Assembly: GCF_034044715.1 (NCBI RefSeq)
Contig: NZ_JAXCLW010000006.1
Span: forward strand, 1 to 64,000
Direction of reading: 5' to 3'
Origin: Dongia_B soli
Lineage (GTDB): Bacteria > Pseudomonadota > Alphaproteobacteria > Dongiales > Dongiaceae
Length of the DNA: 64,000 nt
Shown: positions 45,401 through 53,814 of the stretch, piece after piece
Layout: every line of letters starts with the position of its first letter
Position numbering within the stretch: the stretch's first letter is position 1
The notes under the pieces: model-generated
What the model was told of the DNA's origin: nothing
What the model saw: the letters and a program-made list of their open reading frames with translations, nothing else
Databases searched by the model: none
Translations under genes and position numbers: made by a program

Positions 45401-45934
45401 GCTGATCGGCAGAATGAAGTCGGCGGTTTCCGTCGCAATGGCGTTACGCGGCATCGACGCATATTCCGCTTCTGTGGGATCCTGGACCAGGATGATGCCG
45501 CCGGCCTCCTTGATGGCCTTGACGCCCACCGAGCCGTCGGCACCGGCACCGGTCAGGACGATGGCGAAACTGTCGATCTGCTGCTCAGCGAGGTCGCGGA
45601 AAAAGGAATCGATGGGCGCGCGGTGGCCACGTGGTTCATCGAAGGGCAAAGCTGAAATCGAGTGGTCGGCAATGCTCAGCCGGCGATTGGGCGGAATGAC
45701 ATAAACGCGATCCGGCAACAGTTTTGTTGTTTCCTCAACTTGCGTCACCGGCATATCTGTGCGGTTGCCAAGAATCGCCGCAAGTTCGCTTCGATGCTCC
45801 GGATCGAGATGCAGGATCACGACATAGGCGGCGCCGGTTTCGGTGGGCAGATGTTCGAAGAAAGCTTGCAGGGCCTTGACGCCGCCGGCTGATGCGCCAA
45901 TACCTACGATTGGCGGATCGACGATGTCTTCCAT
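42425..45934 (-). CDS. CheB-CheR-PAS-HWE hybrid signalling kinase
   Basis: The 1169-aa protein strings together a CheB methylesterase domain (GIGASAGGVKALQAFF, LHLDPEHRS, GAGADGSVG; about 1-190), CheR methyltransferase (about 210-470; VWVPGCATGEEAYTIGILL), a PAS-like region (about 500-630), a long heptad coiled coil (about 640-735, rich in EELRAANEELQSINEE), two PAS domains (about 740-980) and an HWE histidine kinase (H in LMHELSHRVKNTLSVVQAMARQT, WEEHDGP near the end). It is cytoplasmic. Such fusions are thought to link receptor-like methylation with phosphorelay; the signal is unknown. Confidence 0.95.
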   Translation of the reverse strand: MEDIVDPPIVGIGASAGGVKALQAFFEHLPTETGAAYVVILHLDPEHRSELAAILGNRTDMPVTQVEETTKLLPDRVYVIPPNRRLSIADHSISALPFDEPRGHRAPIDSFFRDLAEQQIDSFAIVLTGAGADGSVGVKAIKEAGGIILVQDPTEAEYASMPRNAIATETADFILPISEMGQRLIDLLHSRDQIKPAEVREAEDESIRRILSHVRVRTGHDFSQYKRATVLRRIARRAQIAQKESLADYYNYLRENVEEAVALFGDFLISVTTFFRDPKSFNALAQQVMPRLFEGKSASDTIRVWVPGCATGEEAYTIGILLLEEASRRDLRPEILVFGTDLDAGALASAREGRFPATIEADLSDERLRRFFLREGDHYRVRRELRDIVLFASHSVLRDPPFSRLDLISCRNLLIYLDRDLQQQVCNIFHYALLPSGFLFLGTSENADYPNGSFRPVDRDFRIYQPVGNSRDRRYFLPIIMNAGRTADHGDVQPRRVRTTDNISDAALHRQMLERIAPPSMLVEDTHRAIHLSDSAGRYLQPSGGPISIDASELVRPELRFDLRSALHRAFERGEPTLTLPIPVQFDTSLNRVYLHVKPVPQEEGPATHALVLFIEGGPVESIGDVPELNDRSPGLEQLQQLQEELQLAQSQLRVMREDSEAATEELRAANEELQSINEEYRSTSEELETSKEELQSMNEELQTVNSELKLKLESVSRAHSDLQNLMAATDVGTLFLDPSLRIKRFTPRMTEIFNITSNDEGRPITDFTHRLDYDSLADHAREVLRDLTPIEHEVKSRNDGWYLVRMRPYRTMDDKIDGVVATFVDITRRLRAEQALRHSEERLRQEARIVNLSRSPIFVWNFDDGIIQWNRGSEELYGYTREEAIGQRKEVMLQTVVPGSSFNAVKEALLKNGNWSGELQHRTKDGRILTVESRIEMVTIGDCKLVLENTFDITDRKCWEQRQQLLMHELSHRVKNTLSVVQAMARQTMRTSESGQDFLKRFDGRLMALNQAHTLLMNSYWEGAELGAMARAQLKAYLVDPNRLSIQGEKVILPSELATPFGLIFHELATNAAKYGAFSNQKGHVDLKWHVDKQSEQQHLSVTWEEHDGPIVVPAAKEGFGTSLITKALPGANVNIDYRPQGVVYEIELKLPESGPNSAEFQPLAPGR

Positions 45935-46035
45935 AGACCTCTCCCATCAACCGGCTCCTCGTGGAGCCATCCGAACACGACCGAACCGCAGTCGGACCTG
46001 CTGCTTCTACCATCCTTAGCATATTCGCCAGGTGC

Positions 46036-47001
46036 TTATAATGTGCCGTTACAGGTCTGGGGTGAAGATTCTTGCGCAACATCCTCACTTGACGCCAGGC
46101 CGCCGCTGCCCGTGAAAGCTCTAATTACCCAATCGATGAAAACACGAACACGCGGCGAAAGTTGCCGGGTGCGGGGATAGAGCAGCGAGACGGGCGAGGG
46201 CGTGGGCGGATTGCCCGGCAGGACCAAAGCGAGCCTGCCCTGGGCGAGATCATCCTCGATGTGGTAACGCGGCACCTGAACGAGGCCGAGGCCGAGCCGT
46301 GCCGCCGCGACCAGGCTTTCGGCACCATTGACCGCGACGGTCGCCGGCAGCGTGATGTGGCGGATCTCGTTATCCTGGGTGAATTCCAGCGGCATCAATG
46401 TGCCGGTCGCCGAGGAGCGGAAGCCGATCATGCGATGCTGTGACCCTTCGGCTGTCAGCGCATCAATCGTTTGCGGCCGGCCGGTCCGGTCAAGATAATC
46501 GGGCGCGGCGCAGGTGACTTCCTCCAGCATGGCGACGCGGCGGCCCACCATATCGCTGTCTTTGAGATCGCCGACCCGCAACACGCAATCGATGCCCTCG
46601 CGGATCAGATCGACCAGCCGGTCGCCCTCGCTCAGATAGAATTCGATCTCCGGATAGTCGGTGAGGAAGGCAGGCAGGCCAGGCAGCAGGAAATGCCGTG
46701 CGAGCGTGCCGTGAACATCGACCCGCAGCAGGCCCTTGGGCCGGGCGCCGCCGAACGCCGCCTCGGCATCCTCCAGATCGGCGATGAGGGCGAGGCAGCG
46801 GCGGTGATAGGCTTCGCCATCCAAGGTCGGACTGACATGACGGGTGGTCCGTTGCAGCAGCCGGACCCCCAGCCGCGCTTCCAGCTGTTTGACCGCATCG
46901 GTCACGGTGGAGCGGGGCAAACCGAGATCCTGGGCCGCGAGGGTGAAGCTGCGCCGCTCCACCACCCGGGCGAAGACCCGCATCGAATCAAAACGGTCCA
47001 T
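46036..47001 (-). CDS. LysR-family transcriptional regulator
   Basis: The 321-aa protein starts MDRFDSMRVFARVVERRSFTLAAQDLGLPRSTVTDAVKQLEARLG, the DNA-binding domain of the LysR group often found next to SDR genes, followed by the effector domain (about 90-295). It is divergent from the SDR gene at 47115; the 113-bp spacer carries a GATAAT-N5-ATTATC dyad. It most likely controls that SDR gene and itself. Confidence 0.93.
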   Translation of the reverse strand: MDRFDSMRVFARVVERRSFTLAAQDLGLPRSTVTDAVKQLEARLGVRLLQRTTRHVSPTLDGEAYHRRCLALIADLEDAEAAFGGARPKGLLRVDVHGTLARHFLLPGLPAFLTDYPEIEFYLSEGDRLVDLIREGIDCVLRVGDLKDSDMVGRRVAMLEEVTCAAPDYLDRTGRPQTIDALTAEGSQHRMIGFRSSATGTLMPLEFTQDNEIRHITLPATVAVNGAESLVAAARLGLGLVQVPRYHIEDDLAQGRLALVLPGNPPTPSPVSLLYPRTRQLSPRVRVFIDWVIRAFTGSGGLASSEDVAQESSPQTCNGTL

Positions 47002-47035
47002 CTGGATTGTTCGCCATTTCCGGATTTTGATGCCA

Positions 47036-47052
47036 GATAATGACAGATTATC
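47036..47052. promoter_or_regulatory. candidate LysR operator between lysR and SDR genes
   Basis: GATAAT and ATTATC are separated by five bases, giving T-N11-A symmetry. A wider CCGGAT...ATCCGG dyad surrounds it. It lies about 63 bp before the SDR start. Confidence 0.5.
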
Positions 47053-47114
47053 CGGATAGAGAACAGGTGCATCTTTTCTGCATCAGCTTCAACCAGACTC
47101 TAAGGAGATCGGAT

Positions 47115-47873
47115 ATGTCAAAAGATAACAATGGCATGGAGCAGAATACTAAGATCGCACTGGTAACCGGCGCGTCGCGTGGCATCGGCGCGGCGGTGGC
47201 GGAGCGGCTCGCCCGGGAGGGCTTCACCGTCATCGTCAATTACGCCGGCAGCGCCGCCGCCGCCGAGGCCGTGGTGCAGAAGATCGAAGCGGCAGGCGGC
47301 AAGGCCCTGACCGCCCAGGCCGATGTCGCCGACCCGGCCGCCGTGCGCCGGCTGTTCGATATGGCGGAACAGGCCTTCGGCGGCATCGATGTGCTGGTCA
47401 ACAATGCCGGCATCATGGCGGTCACCAATCTTGCGATGACGGATGATGCCAGCTTCGAGCGCCAGGTCAGCGTCAATCTGAAAGGCAGTTTTAATACGAT
47501 GCGCGAGGCGGCGGCCCGGTTGCGCGGCGGCGGGCGCATCGTCAATTTCTCGTCCAGCGTGACCGGCCTGTTGCAGCCCGGCTATGCCGTCTATGCCGCG
47601 ACCAAGGCGGCGGTCGAGGCGATGACCAGCGTGCTCGCCAAGGAATTGCGCGGCCGCAACATCACCGTCAATGCCATCGCCCCCGGCCCGACCGCGACCG
47701 ACCTTTTCCTGAACGGCAAATCGCCGGAACTGATCGACAAGCTGGCCAAGATGGCGCCGCTGGAACGTTTGGGCGAGCCGTGCGACATCGCCAATGCGGT
47801 CGCCTTCCTGGCCGGCCCGGATGGCGGCTGGATCAACGGCCAGGTTTTGCGCGCCAATGGCGGCATCATTTGA
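47115..47873 (+). CDS. short-chain dehydrogenase/reductase (FabG-like)
   Basis: The 252-aa protein has VTGASRGIGAAVAERLAREG, the NNAGIM motif, the catalytic Ser in NFSSSVTG and YxxxK in YAVYAATKAAVEA, and ends WINGQVLRANGGII. It is an NADP-preferring SDR of unknown substrate. AAGGAG lies seven bases before ATG 47115, which rules out the longer frame from 47040. It is divergent from a LysR gene that probably regulates it. Confidence 0.93.
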   Translation: MSKDNNGMEQNTKIALVTGASRGIGAAVAERLAREGFTVIVNYAGSAAAAEAVVQKIEAAGGKALTAQADVADPAAVRRLFDMAEQAFGGIDVLVNNAGIMAVTNLAMTDDASFERQVSVNLKGSFNTMREAAARLRGGGRIVNFSSSVTGLLQPGYAVYAATKAAVEAMTSVLAKELRGRNITVNAIAPGPTATDLFLNGKSPELIDKLAKMAPLERLGEPCDIANAVAFLAGPDGGWINGQVLRANGGII

Positions 47874-47881
47874 GATCGCTG

Positions 47882-47910
47882 CGAATGCCGCCTAACCCAG
47901 GCGGCATTCG
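47882..47910. terminator. hairpin after the SDR gene
   Basis: An 11-bp perfect stem (CGAATGCCGCC with GGCGGCATTCG, seven-base loop) starts nine bases after the SDR stop. There is no U-run. It overlaps the stop codon of the GNAT remnant on the other strand, so it could end transcripts from both sides. Confidence 0.55.
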
Positions 47911-47957
47911 GCGATCATGCGATCGGTCAGCTCGAAACCGAGCTTGCGGTAGAAGGG
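47892..47957 (-). pseudogene. 3' remnant of a GNAT acetyltransferase gene
   Basis: On the minus strand, just inside the REP array, the sequence reads FYRKLGFELTDRMIAECRLG and a stop. FYRKLGFE is the conserved C-terminal strand of GNAT N-acetyltransferases. Everything upstream in that gene has been replaced by REP sequence beginning at about 47957, and no matching 5' part appears at the far end of the array. Confidence 0.7.
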
Positions 47958-48736
47958 TGACGACCTTGTCTGTGCTTGGCGTGGTGCGATGATCATTGCA
48001 ATGTCGCCGGTCATCGCAGGGCGTGGATGCCGTTTCCGCTTGTCACCCTCGGACTTGATCCGAGGGTCCATCGGAGAGGCTGATGAACGGCACCCGCATA
48101 AGCCGGATCGCGGCGCTTATCAAACACCGCGTCCGACCTCAACCATGGACCCTCGGGTCAAGCCCGAGGGTGACAAGCGGGGAGGGGTAGCGTTGTGCGA
48201 TGACCCTCAGCATGGCCAATTCTCATCGCAAGCGGCGCCTCACAAGCAAGGTTGTCACCCTCGGACTTGATCCGAGGGTCCATCGGAGAGGCTGAGGAAC
48301 GGCACCCGCATAAGCCGGATCGCGGGGCTTATCAGACACCGCGTCCGACCTCAACCATGGACCCTCGGGTCAAGCCCGAGGGTGACGACCTTGTCTGTGC
48401 TTGGCGTGGTGCGATGATCATTGCGATGTCGCCGGTCATCGCACGGCGTAGATGCCGTTCCCGCTTGTCACCCTCGGACTTGATCCGAGGGTCCATCGGA
48501 GAGGCTGATGAACGGCACCCGCATAAGCCGGATCGCGGCGCTTATCAAACACCGCGTCCGACCTCAACCATGGACCCTCGGGTCAAGCCCGAGGGTGACA
48601 AGCGGGGAGGGGTAGCGTTGTGCGATGACCCTCAGCATGGCCAATTCTCATCGCAAGCGGCGCCTCACAAGCAAGGTTGTCACCCTCGGACTTGATCCGA
48701 GGGTCCATCGGAGAGGCTGATGAACGGCACCCGCAT
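47958..48736. repeat. REP array with a 425-bp tandem duplication
   Basis: Seven palindromes lie at about 48041, 48143, 48253, 48355, 48466, 48568 and 48678. The unit starting TGACGACCTTGTCTGTGC at 47958 repeats exactly 425 bp later at 48383 and is nearly identical for about 350 bp. Within it, palindrome pairs recur every 212-213 bp. The array fills the space between the GNAT remnant and the end of the aldehyde dehydrogenase gene. Confidence 0.92.
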
Positions 48737-48747
48737 CACGCGGCCTG

Positions 48748-50121
48748 TCACATCTTCAGCGTGATCATCTTTTCCTGGCTCATGTCGTGCATCGTATAGG
48801 GGATGCCGCCGATGCCGTAGCCGGATTGGCGACGGCCGGCGAAGGGCATCCAGTCGGCGCGGAAGGCGGTGTGGTCGTTGATCATCACAGCGGAGGCGTC
48901 GAGCAGGCGCGCGGCCTTCATCGCCACATCGATGTCGCGAGCGAAGATGGCGGATTGAAAGGCGGTGTCGAGGCTGTTGGCGCGGGCGATGGCGTCGTCG
49001 AGGTCGCTATAGCCATAGATGCAGGTGACCGGGCCGAAGACCTCCAGGCTGGAGACCTTGGCCTTGGCGGGCGGTTCCAGCAATACGGTCGGGGCATAGA
49101 CATAATCGCTGATCCTTTGGCCGCCGGTCAGGATCTTGCTGTCGCCCGCCGCTTCCTTGACCCAGCTTTCCACGCGATCGACTTCGCGCGGCAGGATCAG
49201 CGGGCCGACGTCGGTTTCCGCGAGCGTGGGATCGCCGACGCGCAATTTGCCGACCCGCGCGGTGAAGGCATCGACGAAATCCGCCTTGATCGCCTCATGC
49301 ACGAAGACGCGCTGCACCGAGACGCAGACCTGGCCGGCATGGTAATAGCCGCCTTTGGCTAAAGGCTCGATGATCGCGCCGATCTCGGCCGAGCGGTCGA
49401 CGATGACCGGCGCTGCCCCGCCATGTTCCAAGGCGCAGCGCGTGCCCGGCGCCAGTTTGGAGCGCAGATACCAGCCGACCTTGGCCGAGCCGATGAAACT
49501 GAAGAAGGCGACGCTCGGATCGGTGGCGAGGCGTTCGGCGATGGCATTGTCCTCGATCACCGCGAGCTGGCACCAATCCGGCGGCAGGCCGGCTTCGTGC
49601 ACCAATTCGACAAAGCGCTTGCAGCTGAGCGGCGTGGTGCCGGCGGGCTTGATGATGACGGGGCAGCCGGTGGCGATGGCCGGCACCACCTGATGCACCA
49701 CCAGATTGAGCGGATGGTTGAAGGCGGAAATCGCCGCGACGACGCCGATCGGCTCCTTGGTGGTGAAGGCGAGACGGTTCGCACTGGCCGGCGTCAGACC
49801 CATCGGGATTTCGCGCCCGGCATGATGTTCCAATTCGCCGGCGGCGCTTTCCGCCCCGTTGATCGCGCGGGCAGCTTCGATCCGCGCATCGGTCAGCGGC
49901 TTGCCGCCTTCGCGGGCGATGGTCATGGCAAGCTGCTCCTGCTCGCGCTCCATCAGCCGGGCAAGGCGGCGCAGGATCTCGATCCGCTTATGGGCGGGCA
50001 GCCAGTTGGCGCGGTCGCGGAAACAGCGATGCGCCCGCTCCAGCTTGGCATCGACGGCCGCAGCGTCATCGCTCGCGATTTCGGTGATGGGCGCGCCATC
50101 GTAAGGTTGCTTGACCAGCAT
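48748..50121 (-). CDS. aldehyde dehydrogenase family enzyme
   Basis: The 457-aa protein has the NAD-binding and catalytic blocks of ALDHs: PIGVVAAISAFNHPLNLVVHQ, FSFIGSAKVGWYL, the general-base Glu in ALEHGGAAPVIVD and the nucleophile Cys in GGYYHAGQVCVSVQR, ending with the FAGRRQSGYGIGGI motif. It is somewhat shorter than typical 480-500-aa members and resembles the lactaldehyde/phosphonoacetaldehyde/non-phosphorylating GAPDH group. The substrate is open. It stands alone, with its 3' end against the REP array. Confidence 0.92.
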   Translation of the reverse strand: MLVKQPYDGAPITEIASDDAAAVDAKLERAHRCFRDRANWLPAHKRIEILRRLARLMEREQEQLAMTIAREGGKPLTDARIEAARAINGAESAAGELEHHAGREIPMGLTPASANRLAFTTKEPIGVVAAISAFNHPLNLVVHQVVPAIATGCPVIIKPAGTTPLSCKRFVELVHEAGLPPDWCQLAVIEDNAIAERLATDPSVAFFSFIGSAKVGWYLRSKLAPGTRCALEHGGAAPVIVDRSAEIGAIIEPLAKGGYYHAGQVCVSVQRVFVHEAIKADFVDAFTARVGKLRVGDPTLAETDVGPLILPREVDRVESWVKEAAGDSKILTGGQRISDYVYAPTVLLEPPAKAKVSSLEVFGPVTCIYGYSDLDDAIARANSLDTAFQSAIFARDIDVAMKAARLLDASAVMINDHTAFRADWMPFAGRRQSGYGIGGIPYTMHDMSQEKMITLKM

Positions 50122-50604
50122 CGCATGTCTCCAAGGTGATGATGCCGGATACTAAGCTGCGAGACGTGACAGCGGAATTGCAAAAGGAGGAGGGGTGGTA
50201 GGTGAGGGATGGGGATATGATTTTTTCGGGTCATTCATGCGGGAGCATTCTTCGCTCATGCCCCGCCCCAACCCTCGCCCATTTGGGGGGAGGGAGCTAG
50301 GCGGCAGCTGTAATGGCATTCCGTGTCCCTTGCGCAGCTCAGACCCTTCCCCCAAGCGCGAGGGGAGGGTGGAGGCTTTGGTGGCGCGTAGATCGCTGTC
50401 GAGGGCTTTGTTGTCGGCATCCGGAATTCTCAAACCGCCACTACCTCCGCTAGGCCTGCACCGCGACCGCTACCGTTACGGCTGTAGTGAGTCGAACACA
50501 ATTCCATGAGCTGGTGCGAAAACCATCGCCATCGGCTCGCGGCGACGATTAGACTCACTATGTCTGAAGCATGGCACGTAACCCAAACGAATGAGGTGAC
50601 GGCG
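50122..50604. other. 483-bp spacer with a large imperfect inverted repeat
   Basis: An imperfect inverted repeat lies around 50272-50295 (ACCCTCGCCC...GGGGGGAGGG) and 50340-50370 (CCCTTCCCCCAAG...GAGGGGAGGGT), a different element from the REP family. No gene was seen. Promoters for the divergent ALDH and small gene must be here. Confidence 0.55.
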
Positions 50605-50886
50605 ATGAGTCTGCAAAGCACCGGAAATCTGTTGATCGAGCCCGATGGTTATTATCTGCGGGCGCATGATGGCGAGCGCAATGTGCTGTTCGCCTTGCCG
50701 GAGAAGGTGGCGATCGAGGCGCTGGATTTCGATGTTCACAGCACCGAATTGCTGGAGAAGCATTTGCGCGACCGGCTGCCGGAGATCTGGGATGCCTGCC
50801 GCAACGCCTATGAGCTTGCCGTGGGCGAGCAGCAGGAGGACAATCTGCGGATCATGCTGACGGAGGAACATTTCCACTCATCTTGA
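50605..50886 (+). CDS. small protein, possibly DUF1488-like
   Basis: The 93-aa acidic protein starts MSLQSTGNLLIEPDGYYLRA and has VLFALPEKVAIEALDF, a pattern resembling small DUF1488-type proteins, which is a tentative match. GAGGTGA lies about five bases before the ATG; an earlier in-frame ATG at 50506 has no such site. It is 26 bp upstream of the nitrilase gene and probably shares its transcript. Confidence 0.6.
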   Translation: MSLQSTGNLLIEPDGYYLRAHDGERNVLFALPEKVAIEALDFDVHSTELLEKHLRDRLPEIWDACRNAYELAVGEQQEDNLRIMLTEEHFHSS

Positions 50887-50912
50887 GAACCAAATGAGGG
50901 GAGGGACGCGGG

Positions 50913-51779
50913 ATGACGATGTTGCGCGGCGGCTTGATCCAGATGGGGCTCAAGACTTCCACCGACAAGGCCCCGGAGGACATCGCCAGAGCGATGCTGG
51001 ACGCCCATGCACCGCTGATCGAACAGGCGGGCAAAGCAGGCGTGCGGGTACTCTGTTTCCAAGAGGTCTTCACCCAGCCTTATTTCTGTCCCAGCCAGGA
51101 TGCCAAATGGTATGCCGCCGCCGAGCGGATCCCCGACGGGCCGACGGTCAGGCTGATGCAGGATTTCGCCCGGAAGTATGAGATGGTCATCGTCGTGCCG
51201 ATCTATGAAGAGGCGATGACCGGCCTCTATTACAATACGGCGGCAGTGATCGATGCCGATGGCAGCTATCTCGGCAAGACCCGCAAGACCCATATCCCGC
51301 AGGTCGCCGGTTTCTGGGAGAAGTTCTTCTTCAAGCCGGGAGCCTCGGGTTATCCGGTCTTCGAGACGCGGTATTGCAAGCTTGGGGTCTATATCTGCTA
51401 TGACCGGCATTTCCCCGAAGGCTGGCGGGCACTCGCTTTGAATGGCGCGGATTACATCGTCAATCCTTCCGCCACCGTCGCCGGTCTCTCCGAATATCTG
51501 TGGAAGCTGGAACAGCCGGCAGCGGCAGTCGCCAATGGCGTTTATATCGGTGCCATCAATCGCATCGGCACTGAGGCGCCCTGGAATATCGGCGAGTTCT
51601 ATGGGCAGAGCTATTTCGTCAACCCGCGCGGCCAGATCGAGGCCATCGCCAGCCGCGACCAGGATGAATTGCTGGTGCATGACATGGATCTCGACATGAT
51701 CCGCGAGGTTCGCAACACTTGGCAATTCTTCCGAGACCGGCGGCCTGAAACCTATGCGCCGTTGACACAGGTCGGCTAG
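50913..51779 (+). CDS. nitrilase-family amidohydrolase (beta-ureidopropionase-like)
   Basis: The 288-aa protein carries the nitrilase triad E51 (LCFQEVFTQPYF), K125 (GKTRKTHIP) and C162 (VYICYDRHFPEGWRAL). The sequence around the Cys and the NPSATVAGLSEYLWKLEQPAAA block match N-carbamoyl-beta-alanine amidohydrolases of reductive pyrimidine breakdown, which release beta-alanine, CO2 and ammonia. No dihydropyrimidinase is nearby, so N-carbamoyl-D-amino-acid or putrescine-type amidases remain possible. GGGGAGGG lies upstream of ATG 50913. Confidence 0.92.
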   Translation: MTMLRGGLIQMGLKTSTDKAPEDIARAMLDAHAPLIEQAGKAGVRVLCFQEVFTQPYFCPSQDAKWYAAAERIPDGPTVRLMQDFARKYEMVIVVPIYEEAMTGLYYNTAAVIDADGSYLGKTRKTHIPQVAGFWEKFFFKPGASGYPVFETRYCKLGVYICYDRHFPEGWRALALNGADYIVNPSATVAGLSEYLWKLEQPAAAVANGVYIGAINRIGTEAPWNIGEFYGQSYFVNPRGQIEAIASRDQDELLVHDMDLDMIREVRNTWQFFRDRRPETYAPLTQVG

Positions 51780-51959
51780 GCAAAAGGAACGACGCTGCCC
51801 ATCCGTGCGGCGCAATCGTGCCGGCGATTAACATATGTTGAGGCGAAGTCTCCCGCGATCTTCTAACTATCTTTGCTGCTGAGGCGGTTCGGTTTGTCCG
51901 CTGGGCTTGCGGCTACGGCACTGACACCGGCCACCACCTATCGCCGAAAGGAGAGATGC

Positions 51960-52661
51960 ATGAAGTCGCGCGTCATAAACAAGGCGGACAAGGCCGATGT
52001 GGATGTAATGCTCGTCGAGACGCGCCATCGCCTGGCGAATTGCTTCCAGCTTTTGAGCAGCCTCACGCGCTTGCGCAGCCGATCGGTCGAAAGCGAGGAA
52101 GCCCGCGATCTCCTCGCCTGGTTTTCCGGCGTCATCGTTGCCATGGGCCGGCTGCAACAGGGGCTGGCGGGCGCCGAGGGGCAGGGTTTTGCTGCCTATC
52201 TACGTGAATCAGCGCGCTTCTGGAACACCATCGGAACGGATCAACGTGTTTCGGTCAGCGTGGAGGCGATGGACGGACAGTCGGTCAGACAGTCGGTCAA
52301 TGATCAACAGGCGACGATGCTGACGTTGATCATCAACGAATTGGTGACCAATTGCCTGGAACACGCCTTCGTCGGCCGGGAAGCGGGCGAGATCACCATC
52401 CGGTTCCTGCCCGTGGCCGATCGCCATATGTTGCTGGAAGTCGCGGATGACGGGCTCGGCCATGATGCCGCGCTGGCCCGCCTGGATAGCGGGACTGGTG
52501 ATGGGACAGATGTCTCTTCCGGCCTTTTACTGGTGCGCTATCTTGCGGCGGGCCTGCGGGGCAGGTTCGAGATCGCACCGGCGCAGCCATCTGGTATGAT
52601 TGCCCGCGTGGTGTTCCCCACCGTGCAACGGATCGAGGACGACCAAGCCGCCGGCGCTTAG
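51960..52661 (+). CDS. small histidine kinase (HWE/HisKA_2 type) without sensor domain
   Basis: The 233-aa protein has a phospho-acceptor helix with H23 (VETRHRLANCFQLLSSLTRLRS) and an HATPase_c domain (NELVTNCLEHAF, VADDGLGHD, SSGLLLVRYLAAGLRGRFEI). No sensory or membrane part is present, so a partner must bring the signal. AAAGGAGAG precedes ATG 51960, excluding the longer frame from 51873. The Crp-type gene follows 95 bp later on the same strand. Confidence 0.88.
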   Translation: MKSRVINKADKADVDVMLVETRHRLANCFQLLSSLTRLRSRSVESEEARDLLAWFSGVIVAMGRLQQGLAGAEGQGFAAYLRESARFWNTIGTDQRVSVSVEAMDGQSVRQSVNDQQATMLTLIINELVTNCLEHAFVGREAGEITIRFLPVADRHMLLEVADDGLGHDAALARLDSGTGDGTDVSSGLLLVRYLAAGLRGRFEIAPAQPSGMIARVVFPTVQRIEDDQAAGA

Positions 52662-52756
52662 CAGCGCAAATCAACACGACGCGGATCGCCGCTGCGTCGA
52701 GCGCAAAGTATGCGTCGCGGTTGCAGCGGTCGCCCGCAACAGCCGGCAGGAGGATC

Positions 52757-53470
52757 ATGGGCAACCCGCTGACGATGAAGCTGGGGCATGGCAGCAAGCT
52801 GACATCCGATGACCGGCAGCGCCTCGACGCGCTGATCGAGACGTCTTCCCGGATCGAGGCGTATCAGGATCTGATCCGCGAGCACGATCCACCCGGACAT
52901 GTGCGCCTGATCCTCGAAGGCTTCGTCTGCCGCTATAAGATCCTGGAAAATGGCCGCCGCTCGATCATCGCTTATCTGGTGCCAGGCGATATCTGCGATC
53001 TTCACGTCGCGATCCTGCGGCGGATGGATCATGCAATGTGCACGTTGACCCCGTGCAAGGTCGTGTTCATTTCGCCGGAAACTATCGAGGATCTGACGAC
53101 GAATTATCCACGCATCGCCCGCGCCTTGTGGTGGGCGACATTGGTGGATGCGGCAACATTGCGCGAATGGCTAGTCAATCTCGGCCAGCGTCCGTCCGAC
53201 CAGCGCTTGGGGCATCTCTTCTGCGAATTGCTGATGCGCTTGCAGACGGTGGAACTGGCCGATGAGAACAGCTATCACCTGCCGCTGACCCAGGAAGCGC
53301 TCGCCGATACGCTGGGCATATCCACGGTGCATGTGAACCGGGTGCTCCAGCAATTGCGCGAGGATGGCCTGGTGGTGTTCCGCGATCATCGCTTGATCAT
53401 CCCCAATGTGAAACAGCTCAAGGAATTCGCCGGTTTCGACGGCAATTATCTGCATTTGGACGGCGGATAA
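52757..53470 (+). CDS. Crp/Fnr-family transcriptional regulator
   Basis: The 237-aa protein has a cyclic-nucleotide-binding-like beta roll (about residues 20-130, VRLILEGFVCRYKILENGRRSIIAYLVPGDICD) and a Crp-type helix-turn-helix (about 168-225, LTQEALADTLGISTVHVNRVLQQLREDGLV). It lacks the FNR N-terminal cysteine cluster. This sub-type is frequent in alphaproteobacteria next to HWE kinases and small DUF6894 genes. AGGAGG lies just before ATG 52757. Confidence 0.92.
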   Translation: MGNPLTMKLGHGSKLTSDDRQRLDALIETSSRIEAYQDLIREHDPPGHVRLILEGFVCRYKILENGRRSIIAYLVPGDICDLHVAILRRMDHAMCTLTPCKVVFISPETIEDLTTNYPRIARALWWATLVDAATLREWLVNLGQRPSDQRLGHLFCELLMRLQTVELADENSYHLPLTQEALADTLGISTVHVNRVLQQLREDGLVVFRDHRLIIPNVKQLKEFAGFDGNYLHLDGG

Positions 53471-53531
53471 AGCAGGTGTGTCGGGAGGAGAGTCCCCGGG
53501 AGGCGGCACGCGACTGACTTGGAGTATGTGC

Positions 53532-53789
53532 ATGCGATACTATTTCGACATCGATAGCGGACGGCGGGCTACCCGCGATCAGATCGGGAGCGAATTCGCG
53601 AGACCCGAGGATGTCCGCGCGGCAGCGATCAGGGTGCTGCCCGATATCGCCCGGGACGAATGGCCGGACGGCGACTGCCGTGTCATGATCGTCAAGGTGC
53701 GCGATCACAAGGGAAGCTATGTCTTCCAGGCCAGTTTGTCGCTGGTCTCAAACTGGCTGGATGCGGTCGGCGAGGACGACTTGCTGTGA
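53532..53789 (+). CDS. DUF6894-family small protein
   Basis: The 85-aa protein starts MRYYFDIDSGRRATRDQIGS and continues EFARPEDVRAAAIRVLPDIA, the pattern of the DUF6894 family, small single-domain proteins abundant in Rhizobiales and Rhodospirillales with unknown role. It lies 61 bp after the Crp-type gene and is convergent with the exonuclease/phosphatase-type gene. Confidence 0.8.
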   Translation: MRYYFDIDSGRRATRDQIGSEFARPEDVRAAAIRVLPDIARDEWPDGDCRVMIVKVRDHKGSYVFQASLSLVSNWLDAVGEDDLL

Positions 53790-53814
53790 CGATGCCTTGC
53801 TGCCGGGTGGCGGG

